Assembly (NCBI GenBank): GCA_002472145.1
Contig: DKRJ01000012.1
Location: 62,001-126,000, forward strand
Direction: 5' to 3'
DNA length: 64,000 nucleotides
DNA from: Clostridiales bacterium UBA7285
GTDB taxonomy: Bacteria > Bacillota > Clostridia > Peptostreptococcales > Anaerovoracaceae
In this document: positions 57,703-64,000 of the stretch, piece after piece
Position numbering within the stretch: the stretch's first letter is position 1
Layout: every line of letters starts with the position of its first letter
Notes under the pieces: model-generated
What the model saw: the letters and a program-made list of their open reading frames with translations, nothing else
What the model was told of the DNA's origin: nothing
The model's database searches: none
Program-made: the position numbers and the translations under genes

Positions 57703-58227
57703 TTATCTGGTCTCCAGGATACCGTAGTTCCCGTCGTTTCTCTTGTAAGCGATGCTGACGGTATCGGTCTTGCTGTCGACGAACGCGTAAAAGTTGTGTC
57801 CGCTCATCTCCATCTGGAGAACGGCGTCGTCCGGAGTCATCGGAGTGAGAGCCAGTTTCTTGGTCCTGACGATATTTCCTGCAGGAGTCTCCTCCTCCGC
57901 CTGAGGGATCGCCTCGAACCTGACGGATTTATTATTCTGGTAACGAGCCTGAAGCTTGCCTTTGAACTTCGACATCTGACTCGAAAGCTTGTCTACTGCG
58001 ATATCGATCCCCTCGTAAGCGTCAGAGGCGAGGACTTCCGTTCTGAAGAGCGCCCCCTTCGCGTTGATGTTCACTTCTGTTTTTACTCTGCCCCTTTCCT
58101 GCGAAAGATATACCTTCGCGTCGATGTCATCGGAGAAATACTTGCCGAGTTTCTCGAGTTTCTTTGCGATAGTGTCCTCGAGCTGTCTGTCCGGGGTGTA
58201 ATTTTTGCCTGTGATGATAGTTTTCAT
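57703..58227 (-). CDS. hpf: Ribosome hibernation promoting factor, long form (HPF/RaiA)
   Basis: It binds the 30S decoding centre and dimerises ribosomes to 100S particles in stationary phase. The ATG at 58227 has AAGGAGG seven bases upstream and gives 174 residues. The N-terminal beta-alpha domain (about 1-105, starting MKTIITGKNYTPD) binds the ribosome. The C-terminal dimerisation domain (about 115-174) contains VRTKKLALTPMTPDDAVLQMEMSGHNFYAF. It has its own promoter, downstream of the structured RNA. Confidence 0.96.
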   Translation of the reverse strand: MKTIITGKNYTPDRQLEDTIAKKLEKLGKYFSDDIDAKVYLSQERGRVKTEVNINAKGALFRTEVLASDAYEGIDIAVDKLSSQMSKFKGKLQARYQNNKSVRFEAIPQAEEETPAGNIVRTKKLALTPMTPDDAVLQMEMSGHNFYAFVDSKTDTVSIAYKRNDGNYGILETR

Positions 58228-58314
58228 GGGCTTCCTCCTTGCTGTTCCCACGCTGCGCCGCGCATGCGTCCTACAAAAGCCGTACGGGGCGGGAAGGAAC
58301 CATTTATTTAAAAC

Positions 58315-58323
58315 ATTATACCA
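58315..58323 (-). promoter_or_regulatory. Extended -10 promoter of hpf
   Basis: On the minus strand TGG-TATAAT (complement of 58315-58323) is a consensus extended -10. Transcription would begin near 58308, giving a leader of about 80 nt and leaving the upstream structured RNA outside the hpf mRNA. Confidence 0.75.
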
Positions 58324-58379
58324 TGTTTTTGCATCAAATATTCATTCCGGCGGTGTATTCAAGACTCCCGTCAGACATC

Positions 58380-58578
58380 AAAAAAGCCGGCGGCGGGAGA
58401 CGCGCGCCTGACCTGGTCTTTGACCCCACACTTGCCTTGACCGGAGTTTCTCCGAGGACTTACATCTAGACTATGCCATGCTCGCCGGCGCATCATGACG
58501 CCGGTTTACGTGGATCCTTTTGCCCATAGCTGGCCTGGACTTTCAACCACAGACACGCGCGCCTCTCCCGCCGCCGGC
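58380..58578 (-). ncRNA. Structured noncoding RNA between comF and hpf, probable raiA RNA
   Basis: The region has no coding frame but strong RNA structure. A 22-nt arm at 58557-58578 pairs with 58386-58407 at 21 of 22 positions, closing a loop of about 149 nt. On the minus strand the 3' arm runs straight into six T (complement of 58380-58385), so the long-range stem also works as an intrinsic terminator. Inside are at least three short hairpins: 58485-58490 with 58499-58504, 58442-58446 with 58450-58454, and 58415-58418 with 58422-58425. The 5' arm starts 18 bases after the comF stop. The raiA RNA class in Firmicutes and Actinobacteria is known for lying upstream of raiA/hpf, often next to comF, with a similar size. 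Context, size and terminal structure support that assignment, but no covariance model could be run. Its function is not well understood. Confidence 0.78.
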
Positions 58579-58596
58579 GCGCTGCGTATTCAATTT

Positions 58597-59301
58597 TTAC
58601 CCCAGAGGTCTGGCCGCAAACGCAAACATGAAAATGTCTCCCTCGTCTGATCCTTCCAGCGCTCTGGCGCACTCCGCCGCCGTGCTTCCCGTCGTGCAGA
58701 AATCGTCGATCAAGGCGATGATCCCTCCCTCCGCGAATCCGTCGAGTCCGGGTTTCATGCGCATGCTGCCCTCTATGTTCAGCGTGCGCTCCGAAGCGCC
58801 GAGGCCTCGCATCGCGTCTGTCTTCCTGACGCGCTCCAGCGCGTCGACGGTCGGCACACCGGTCCTTTCGGTCAGGAATCGGGCGATGAGTTCTGACTGG
58901 TTGAAGCCGCGTTCCCTGAACCTGTCTTCGTGTATCGGAACCGGCACGAAGAGATCCGGCCTGATGCCGGAAGCCGCCAGACGGTCGGCCATGATCTCCG
59001 CTATATGCCTGGCGACGTATTTTCTTTTGCCGTATTTAAGCGAGAAGACTATGCTCCTGCCGTAAATGCCGTAGTCCACACACCTGATGACCGGAATGCC
59101 GCTTTTTATCAGCGGCGGATCGATGTTCCACCCGAGGCGCGACATACATTCGTCGCATAGAGAGTAAGTCCTGGTGTCGTCGATGATCTTTCCGCAGCAT
59201 ACGCAGTATATCGAATCGGGAAAGAGCAGATCCTCCGCGGCGGAAACGACAAGCGAAGCCTTTGAGATCAGAGATCCCGTGCGGACCGGCAGATCATTCA
59301 T
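58597..59301 (-). CDS. comFC: ComF family protein (phosphoribosyltransferase-type competence protein)
   Basis: 234 residues: an N-terminal zinc-finger-like section (CCGKIIDDTRTYSLCDEC, near residues 35-53) and a C-terminal PRTase fold with the PRPP-loop-like IALIDDFCTTGSTAAEC near 194-210. The segment FVPVPIHEDRFRERGFNQSELIA is typical of ComFC. It functions in DNA uptake in competent Firmicutes; the precise reaction is unknown. It overlaps recD2 by 8 bp and is directly followed by the structured RNA. Confidence 0.94.
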   Translation of the reverse strand: MNDLPVRTGSLISKASLVVSAAEDLLFPDSIYCVCCGKIIDDTRTYSLCDECMSRLGWNIDPPLIKSGIPVIRCVDYGIYGRSIVFSLKYGKRKYVARHIAEIMADRLAASGIRPDLFVPVPIHEDRFRERGFNQSELIARFLTERTGVPTVDALERVRKTDAMRGLGASERTLNIEGSMRMKPGLDGFAEGGIIALIDDFCTTGSTAAECARALEGSDEGDIFMFAFAARPLG

Positions 59302-61525
59302 CGGCCGACTCCTGTACCATCGCTATGGCTTCAAGCCTTTTACCGAGGCCCGAATACCTGAGCGCGACGCGGTTGTTGTCGATCATCGCGTTCATCCTCT
59401 GTCTGGATCCGCAGAGCACCACCAGCTTCTTGCCGCGCGTCACCGCCGTATACAGGAGGTTGCGCGTCGAGAGCATCGGCGGGAACCACGAAACGGGTAT
59501 GACTACGGCCGGGAATTCGCTTCCCTGTGATTTATGGACCGTGATGGCGTAAGCGTGCTCGAGTTCGTCGAGCTGCGTGAAATCGTACGTTACAAAGCGC
59601 TCCCCGTCAAAGACGACCGTGAGCGTCTGATCTTCCTTGTCTATCGAGGCGACAAAACCCACGTCGCCGTTGAAGATCCCCATCCCCTCATACGGTTCCT
59701 GCTTTGATCTCCAGGCGGCCTGATAGTTGTTCCTGATCTGCATGACCTTATCCCCCTCGCGGAAGATGCGGCCAGCGTGGTTCTTCTCTGCCTTTGACGG
59801 CGAAGGAGGGTTGAGGGACCCCTGAAGCATGACGTTCATGGATACGGTCCCGAGCGTCCCCTTGCGCACCGGCGTAAGGACCTGGATGTCGCGGAGCGGG
59901 TCGAGATCCTTGTAATACGACGGGAGCATGGTCTGTATCAGTTCGCGTATGAGAGACGATATCTCAGCCTCGGTGCGCCTTTCCATGAAGAAGAAATCGT
60001 TGTCGCTCCTGTTGTATTCCGGGTATTCACCGGAGTTTATCCTGTGCGCGTTCACGACGATCAGGCTCTCCTCCGCCTGGCGGAATATCTCCGTGAGCTT
60101 AGTCACTTTTGCGTATCCGCTGTCGATGACGTCCCGCAGCACATTCCCGGCGCCGACCGGAGGGAGCTGGTCGCTGTCGCCTATCAGGATCAGCCGCGTT
60201 CCCGTCTTTATCGCCTCTGCCAGAGCGTTCATGAGCATGAGATCTATCATGGACGCCTCATCGACGATGAGAACGTCGCACGGAAGCTGCTCGTCCGCGT
60301 TCTTTCCGAAGCGCATCATGTCGGCATCCTCGTCGTAATAATACTCGAGCAGGCGGTGTATGGTGGAAGCCTCATGGCCGCTCGTCTCGGTGACGCGCTT
60401 TGCCGCCCGGCCCGTCGGAGCCGCGATGAAAGTGGTAAACTCGCTTCTGTCGAATATAGCCAGAAGCGCTTTGATGATCGTCGTTTTACCTGTTCCCGGT
60501 CCGCCTGTGATTACGCAGAGAGCGTTCGACACGGAATCCCTGACCGCCGCGCGCTGTTTTTCCGAAAGTTCGATGCCGCTCACGGACTCAGCCTCGTCTA
60601 TCAGGTTTTCGGCACCGGTGACCAGGGGCTTGAGAGGCGCGGCCTTCAGGCGTATGAAATTGGAGCAGATCTGCTGCTCCGCGGCGTAGAAGGGATATAG
60701 ATAGACGACCTCTTCTCCGTCCAGTTCCTCGAGTTTGACTGTGCCGGAGACGGCGAGGTCGACCAGACATTCGTTCACCGACTCCGAGGAAACGTCCAGG
60801 AGTTCGACGGTCTTATCCGTCAGGATGCCGAGCGGCACGTACGTGCTGCCGTCCTCGGCGTAAAAGCGCAGAGTGTAGACGATCCCGGCTTTGATCCGTT
60901 CCGGGCTGTCCTGTGCTACTCCCAGCCCTGAGGCGATCGCGTCGGCTTTGCGGAATCCGAAACCGCGCACCTCTTCTATGAGCCGGTACGGGTTTTCCCT
61001 TACGATCTCGACAGCACCCACGCCGTAATTCTTATACAGTTTATACGCCTGCTCAGGCGTCAGGCCGAACTCCTGGAATTCGATCGAAACCTTCGCGAAC
61101 ATCCTGTTTTCGGCGTATGACGAGGCAATCTTCTCCGCTGTCTTAGGACCTATACCGCGTATCTCCGTGAGGCGCTCGGGATGCTCTTCGATGACTCTGA
61201 GCGTTTCGTCGCCGAATCTCGTTACGATCAGGCGCGCCGTGGCAGGCCCCGCACCCCTGATCAGATCGGAGCAGAGAAAATCGTAGATGGCTTCCTTTCC
61301 CTCAGGCATCACCTCTTCGGCCGACGTGAAATCAAACTGCTCGCCGAAGCGCGGGTGGACCTTGTACTCGCCCGTGACCTTCAGCCTCATTCCCTGCGTG
61401 CAGCGAGGCAGGTTCCCGACGATGGTGATCCACTCGGTGTCCGTTTCCATCTCGGCCACAGTGTATCCATTTTGTTCGTTTCTGAAAACGACGTTTGTGA
61501 TCGTCCCCCGCTTTTCCTCTGTCAA
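59294..61525 (-). CDS. recD2: RecD2-type ATP-dependent DNA helicase
   Basis: An SF1B 5'-3' helicase in DNA repair and replication fork maintenance, acting without RecBC. 743 residues: an N-terminal OB-like region (about 1-90), helix-hairpin-helix repeats (IRGIGPKTAEKIA near 125-137), Walker A GGPGTGKTT near 343-351, the DEAS Walker B motif in VLIVDEASMIDLML near 420-433 and the C-terminal motif YAITVHKSQGSEFPAV near 672-687. Its ATG overlaps the yhaM stop (4 bp), and its 3' end overlaps comF. Confidence 0.96.
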   Translation of the reverse strand: MTEEKRGTITNVVFRNEQNGYTVAEMETDTEWITIVGNLPRCTQGMRLKVTGEYKVHPRFGEQFDFTSAEEVMPEGKEAIYDFLCSDLIRGAGPATARLIVTRFGDETLRVIEEHPERLTEIRGIGPKTAEKIASSYAENRMFAKVSIEFQEFGLTPEQAYKLYKNYGVGAVEIVRENPYRLIEEVRGFGFRKADAIASGLGVAQDSPERIKAGIVYTLRFYAEDGSTYVPLGILTDKTVELLDVSSESVNECLVDLAVSGTVKLEELDGEEVVYLYPFYAAEQQICSNFIRLKAAPLKPLVTGAENLIDEAESVSGIELSEKQRAAVRDSVSNALCVITGGPGTGKTTIIKALLAIFDRSEFTTFIAAPTGRAAKRVTETSGHEASTIHRLLEYYYDEDADMMRFGKNADEQLPCDVLIVDEASMIDLMLMNALAEAIKTGTRLILIGDSDQLPPVGAGNVLRDVIDSGYAKVTKLTEIFRQAEESLIVVNAHRINSGEYPEYNRSDNDFFFMERRTEAEISSLIRELIQTMLPSYYKDLDPLRDIQVLTPVRKGTLGTVSMNVMLQGSLNPPSPSKAEKNHAGRIFREGDKVMQIRNNYQAAWRSKQEPYEGMGIFNGDVGFVASIDKEDQTLTVVFDGERFVTYDFTQLDELEHAYAITVHKSQGSEFPAVVIPVSWFPPMLSTRNLLYTAVTRGKKLVVLCGSRQRMNAMIDNNRVALRYSGLGKRLEAIAMVQESADE

Positions 61526-62508
61526 TTGGAATCTCCGCCTTTATCCTCCGCAAATGTAGGCTTGTATAGTCTGCGGTTGTCGAGAGTGCGTACGCGTTCG
61601 GTGAATGAACCCGGTTCGACGGTATCCAGCGCTTCCTCCATGTCGAACATGCGCGCGTCGATGATATCCAGATAGTGCAATATCTCCGCCTCCGGGAACA
61701 TCGGCTTCTTAGGGCTGCCGAATTCCGGCTCGTAATGGTGCGAGAGGATCATATGCTCGAGCATGACGGCTTTCTCCTCAGGGATGCCCAATTCCTTAGA
61801 AATCTCGTCGATCAGAGTCGCGCCCTGCGTGATGTGGCCGAGCAGCTGCCCCTTGCGCGAATATCCCGAGGCGATCCCGAGTTCGGAAGCGTCGATCTCG
61901 TTCAGTTTCTCTATGTCGTGGATGATCACGCCCGTTACGACGAGGTCTTTATTGAGGAATTCGTAGACACCGCACATAGAAACGCCGTTAGCCAGCATGC
62001 GCTTCATATGCCAGAGCAGGCCGCCGTACTCGGCGTGGTGGTTGCGCGACGCGGCCGGGTAGTACATAAGGCGGTCTTTGTTATCCGTCAAAACCTTAAG
62101 CGCGACTTTTTTCATGTCCGGATCGCCTATCGCGTTCGCGGCGTCCAGGATGTAACGGTACATCTCGTCTGAAGGCTCCGGCGCTGCCTTGATGAAATCG
62201 CCGTAGTCGAGCCCGTCGGCGTCCGTCGCCTTACGTATGCGGGCGATGCGGAGCTGCTTCTGCCCCTGCCACTCGGAGACCTGAGCCTTTACCTTTACGA
62301 CGTCGCTTTCTTTGATCGAGGAGAGCGCAGGCGTCTCCGCGTCGGAAACGTCCCATTTCTTTCCGTTGACGTCCCCCGTCTTATCGGAGAGATTCACGTC
62401 AAAATATTGTCTTCCGTTCGAGTCCGTCTTTATCTCGGCGGACTTTACGATGAAAAAACTGATTATCTCTGATCCCGTGACCAGATCGCGTACGTAGATG
62501 TCTTTCAT
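61522..62508 (-). CDS. yhaM: YhaM-type 3'-5' exoribonuclease (OB-fold plus HD domain)
   Basis: 328 residues: an N-terminal OB fold (about 10-95, with NLSDKTGDVNGKKWDVSD) and an HD phosphohydrolase-type domain. Metal-binding positions are suggested by NHHAEYGGLLWHMKRM near 155-170, IIHDIEKLNEI near 195-205, and LEHMILSHHYEPEFGSPKKP near 245-265. YhaM trims single-stranded RNA and DNA 3' ends. It is the first gene of the yhaM-recD2-comF unit. Confidence 0.93.
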   Translation of the reverse strand: MKDIYVRDLVTGSEIISFFIVKSAEIKTDSNGRQYFDVNLSDKTGDVNGKKWDVSDAETPALSSIKESDVVKVKAQVSEWQGQKQLRIARIRKATDADGLDYGDFIKAAPEPSDEMYRYILDAANAIGDPDMKKVALKVLTDNKDRLMYYPAASRNHHAEYGGLLWHMKRMLANGVSMCGVYEFLNKDLVVTGVIIHDIEKLNEIDASELGIASGYSRKGQLLGHITQGATLIDEISKELGIPEEKAVMLEHMILSHHYEPEFGSPKKPMFPEAEILHYLDIIDARMFDMEEALDTVEPGSFTERVRTLDNRRLYKPTFAEDKGGDSN

Positions 62509-62553
62509 TTCTGTTCTCTTTCTGTGTTTTCGCGATGTGTACTGCTGTAATCA

Positions 62554-62582
62554 ATTATAGATTTTCCCCTTAGGACTGTAAA
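62554..62582 (-). promoter_or_regulatory. Promoter of the yhaM-recD2-comF unit
   Basis: TTTACA (complement of 62577-62582) and perfect TATAAT (complement of 62554-62559) with a 17-bp spacer, 46 bases upstream of the yhaM start. Confidence 0.8.
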
Positions 62583-62695
62583 CCCGCAAATATCCCCATT
62601 GACGGAAGGCACACAGTTCAGGCGCCAGACAGCGGAGTCCCGGCCGGGCAGGATCTTTGCCGATATTTCTTCCGCTCGGCAGGCGGCGTGCCGCG

Positions 62696-63526
62696 CTACA
62701 GCCACTTCTTTTTTCTGAACCAGAGGATCAGGATCGCCGCGATCGCGGCGGATATGACGAACACGCCCAGGTATCCGAATCTCCAGCCGAGTTCCGGCAT
62801 GTTCCTGAAGTTCATCCCGTACCACCCCGCTATGAGGTTGAGCGGCAGGAATATCGTCGCGATGACCGTGAAATACTTCATGAGTTTGTTTTGTTCGATA
62901 TCGATCTGCGTCTGGCACGCCTCGCGCATCTGCGTGACGTACTCGCGGAGATTAACGACGTTCGCCGAGAAATGGGCGACTCTGTTGCCTATGATCGTGA
63001 AACGCCTGACTCCGTCTTCTGTGAACAGGTCGTTGTCGTTCGCCGTCAGATTGTCGAAGATCATCATCAGGTCCTCGTAGTACTGCTTCATCCTGAGCAG
63101 TTCGCGCCTGAATCCGCTTATCGTCTCCATATAGTCCGAGCGTGAATCCCTGAGCGCGTTGTCTTCGGCCTTCGTGATCGAAGTCTCCAGGCGCTCGATC
63201 CGTCCCGCGTCGTGAGACAGCAGTTTGACGAAGAACTGATACAGCGCGCGCTCGTTCGAATTTCCCCCGGTCAACAGTTCCGCGCACTTTGCGTACGACC
63301 TTTCGTCGCTGCATATGAAAAAGAGGTCGTCTTTATCTATGTATATCAGCATCGGAGAGACATGCGTCTCCTCCGAGTTCACGTCATACCAGTCCAGCGC
63401 CAGTATGTCGCACGTTTCCAGGCCTTCGAACGACTCGGCCAGCCGCCCGCCGATGTGCTTCATGGCGTTAGGCTCCATGTGGCCCTCGTACTGCGAGAGT
63501 TCCTCCTGCATTATGACTTTCTGCAT
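62696..63526 (-). CDS. CorA-family magnesium/divalent cation transporter
   Basis: 276 residues: a soluble N-terminal domain with a long helical stalk (about 130-220) and two C-terminal transmembrane helices. The CorA selectivity motif GMN lies at the end of the first helix (LIAGWYGMNFRNMPELGW, near residues 236-253). The C-terminus is basic (FRKKKWL). It forms pentamers for Mg2+ influx. It is shorter than E. coli CorA (316), as are many clostridial members. The start has GGAGGA nine bases upstream. Confidence 0.92.
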   Translation of the reverse strand: MQKVIMQEELSQYEGHMEPNAMKHIGGRLAESFEGLETCDILALDWYDVNSEETHVSPMLIYIDKDDLFFICSDERSYAKCAELLTGGNSNERALYQFFVKLLSHDAGRIERLETSITKAEDNALRDSRSDYMETISGFRRELLRMKQYYEDLMMIFDNLTANDNDLFTEDGVRRFTIIGNRVAHFSANVVNLREYVTQMREACQTQIDIEQNKLMKYFTVIATIFLPLNLIAGWYGMNFRNMPELGWRFGYLGVFVISAAIAAILILWFRKKKWL

Positions 63527-63557
63527 ATGTGAATTTCCTCCGTTATCTTTGTCTCAT

Positions 63558-63586
63558 CGCATATTTATGAATGCATACGCTGTAAA
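63558..63586 (-). promoter_or_regulatory. Possible promoter of the corA-like gene
   Basis: TTTACA (complement of 63581-63586) and TATGCG (complement of 63558-63563) with a 17-bp spacer, 32 bases upstream of the start codon. The -10 is imperfect. Confidence 0.45.
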
Positions 63587-63588
63587 TA

Positions 63589-63798
63589 TCATACTCTCCG
63601 CGAGGGCAGTGAGAAAGAATAAAATCGGACCATAACCTCCCAGCCTTCTTTGATCGCGACGTTATCGAGCGGAAGCGTAATGACTTCCGAGATCATGGCC
63701 GCGATGAAAACGGGGAGCATGTACAGACGCGTGATCTCGACGCGCGTGCGCCCGCGGATCTCATAAGTGCTGTCTCCGAAAATTAAAACTGTTGACAA
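63589..63798 (-). CDS. Short open frame of uncertain status
   Basis: 69 codons from a TTG. The middle (RTRVEITRLYMLPVFIAAMISEVITLPLDNVAIKEGW region) has an amino acid balance compatible with coding and one possible hydrophobic segment. However, there is no ribosome-binding site, no recognised family, and the start overlaps the -35 box of the tRNA promoter on the other strand. It may be a gene remnant. Confidence 0.2.
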   Translation of the reverse strand: MSTVLIFGDSTYEIRGRTRVEITRLYMLPVFIAAMISEVITLPLDNVAIKEGWEVMVRFYSFSLPSRRV

Positions 63799-63820
63799 AG
63801 CAAAATCGCTTTAGTATAAT
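63792..63820 (+). promoter_or_regulatory. Consensus sigma-A promoter of the tRNA operon
   Basis: TTGACA at 63792-63797 and TATAAT at 63815-63820 are both perfect and separated by exactly 17 bp. The first tRNA begins 33 bases after the -10. Confidence 0.95.
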
Positions 63821-63852
63821 CTTTTTTGCCGTTAAAGCGGCATGTTTGGTGT

Positions 63853-63927
63853 TCCGAGGTAGCTCAATGGCGGAGCGACCGGCTGTTAACCGGTAGGCTG
63901 TGGGTTCGAGCCCCACTCTCGGAGCCA
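63853..63927 (+). tRNA. tRNA-Asn (GTT)
   Basis: A complete cloverleaf with a 7-bp acceptor stem (63853-63859 with 63917-63923, one G-U), anticodon stem ACCGG/CCGGT at 63878-63882 and 63890-63894, anticodon GTT at 63885-63887, T-loop TTCGAGC, discriminator G and an encoded CCA at 63925-63927. Confidence 0.97.
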
Positions 63928-63935
63928 TTTATTTC

Positions 63936-64000
63936 GCCGGTGTGGCGGAATTGGCAGACGCACGGGACTTAAAATCCCGCGGTCCTTACAGATCGTACCG
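63936..64000 (+). tRNA. tRNA-Leu (TAA), 3' end cut off by the window edge
   Basis: The 5' acceptor strand GCCGGTG, a D-arm with GGCGGAATTGGCAGACGC features and the anticodon stem CGGGA/TCCCG at 63963-63967 and 63975-63979 are present. The anticodon is TAA at 63970-63972. The following bases start a long variable arm, as expected for class II tRNA-Leu. Confidence 0.93.

Noticed and set aside
58380..58590. 6S RNA, RNase P RNA, tmRNA or SRP RNA at the comF-hpf gap
   Set aside because: None of their conserved cores is visible, and 6S RNA would be expected to be a largely continuous rod with a central bubble. The comF/hpf context points to the raiA class instead.
1..64000. CRISPR arrays, insertion sequences, prophage genes or restriction-modification systems
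   Set aside because: No regularly spaced repeats, transposase or phage structural genes, or methylase motifs were seen.

Overview
The window reads as chromosomal DNA of an anaerobic, moderately GC-rich Gram-positive bacterium of the Bacillota, most likely class Clostridia. The signs are a complete rnfCDGEAB operon, energy-coupling-factor (ECF) vitamin transport, a clostridial-type basic amino acid decarboxylase, a cdaA-cdaR-glmM operon, a UPF0182 protein and a raiA-type RNA beside comF and hpf. The family-level assignment is open. Nearly all genes are housekeeping and lie on the minus strand. There is no CRISPR array, prophage or intact insertion sequence.

Layout. 1-2.8 kb: an ECF ATPase (cut by the window edge) and an ECF substrate-binding subunit, with a divergent MocR-type regulator that lacks the expected PLP lysine. 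2.8-4.4 kb: a decayed sortase-type surface protein. 4.4-6.4 kb: ApbE flavin transferase, divergent from a NusG_II-domain protein and a Gx-family membrane protein, a set resembling flavin-based electron-transfer loci. 6.4-8.2 kb: aminopeptidase P. 8.2-9.1 kb: a decayed RCK-like gene. 9.1-10.9 kb: PAP2 phosphatase, DUF2284 protein, GNAT. 11.0-16.2 kb: the Rnf ferredoxin:NAD+ oxidoreductase operon. 16.4-23.6 kb: PhzF, an Orn/Lys/Arg decarboxylase, cardiolipin synthase, SerRS and a long glutamine synthetase. 23.8-29.6 kb: a locus of uncharacterised envelope proteins (UPF0182, a zinc-ribbon protein with a very long Ala/Glu-rich segment, and a small membrane protein with a similar tail). 29.7-33.2 kb: RadA and an EF-G-like GTPase with a degenerate G4 motif. 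33.4-38.0 kb: an Eis-like GNAT, a gamma-Glu hydrolase, alanine racemase and a convergent NSS transporter, with a 24-bp tandem duplication at the convergent ends. 38.2-43.0 kb: prfA-sua5-rpiB-upp-tyrS. 43.2-50.9 kb: nadE, murE, a cytidylate kinase-like gene, metG, tatD and tilS. 50.9-56.8 kb: cdaA-cdaR-glmM-glmS plus a TIGR01440 gene. 56.9-57.7 kb: an AT-rich scar with a truncated peptide-binding lipoprotein. 57.7-62.5 kb: yhaM-recD2-comF, a structured RNA, then hpf. 62.7-64.0 kb: CorA, then a tRNA-Asn and tRNA-Leu operon behind a consensus promoter.

How genes work together. ApbE is the enzyme expected to flavinylate RnfD and RnfG, whose acceptor motifs are visible, so the 4.4-6.4 kb cluster and the Rnf operon form one flavin-electron-transfer theme. 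CdaA/CdaR (c-di-AMP), GlmM, GlmS, MurE and Alr link nucleotide signalling to peptidoglycan precursor supply. Hpf, the structured RNA and ComF/RecD2/YhaM form a stationary-phase or nucleic-acid group.

The most interesting item is the structured RNA at about 58380-58578 on the minus strand. It is closed by a 22-nt near-perfect long-range stem that runs directly into a U tract and sits between comF and hpf. I interpret it as a member of the poorly understood raiA RNA class. Also notable are the lysine-less MocR regulator, the EF-G-like protein with a degenerate guanine-specificity motif, and the duplication that gives two convergent genes separate 3' ends.
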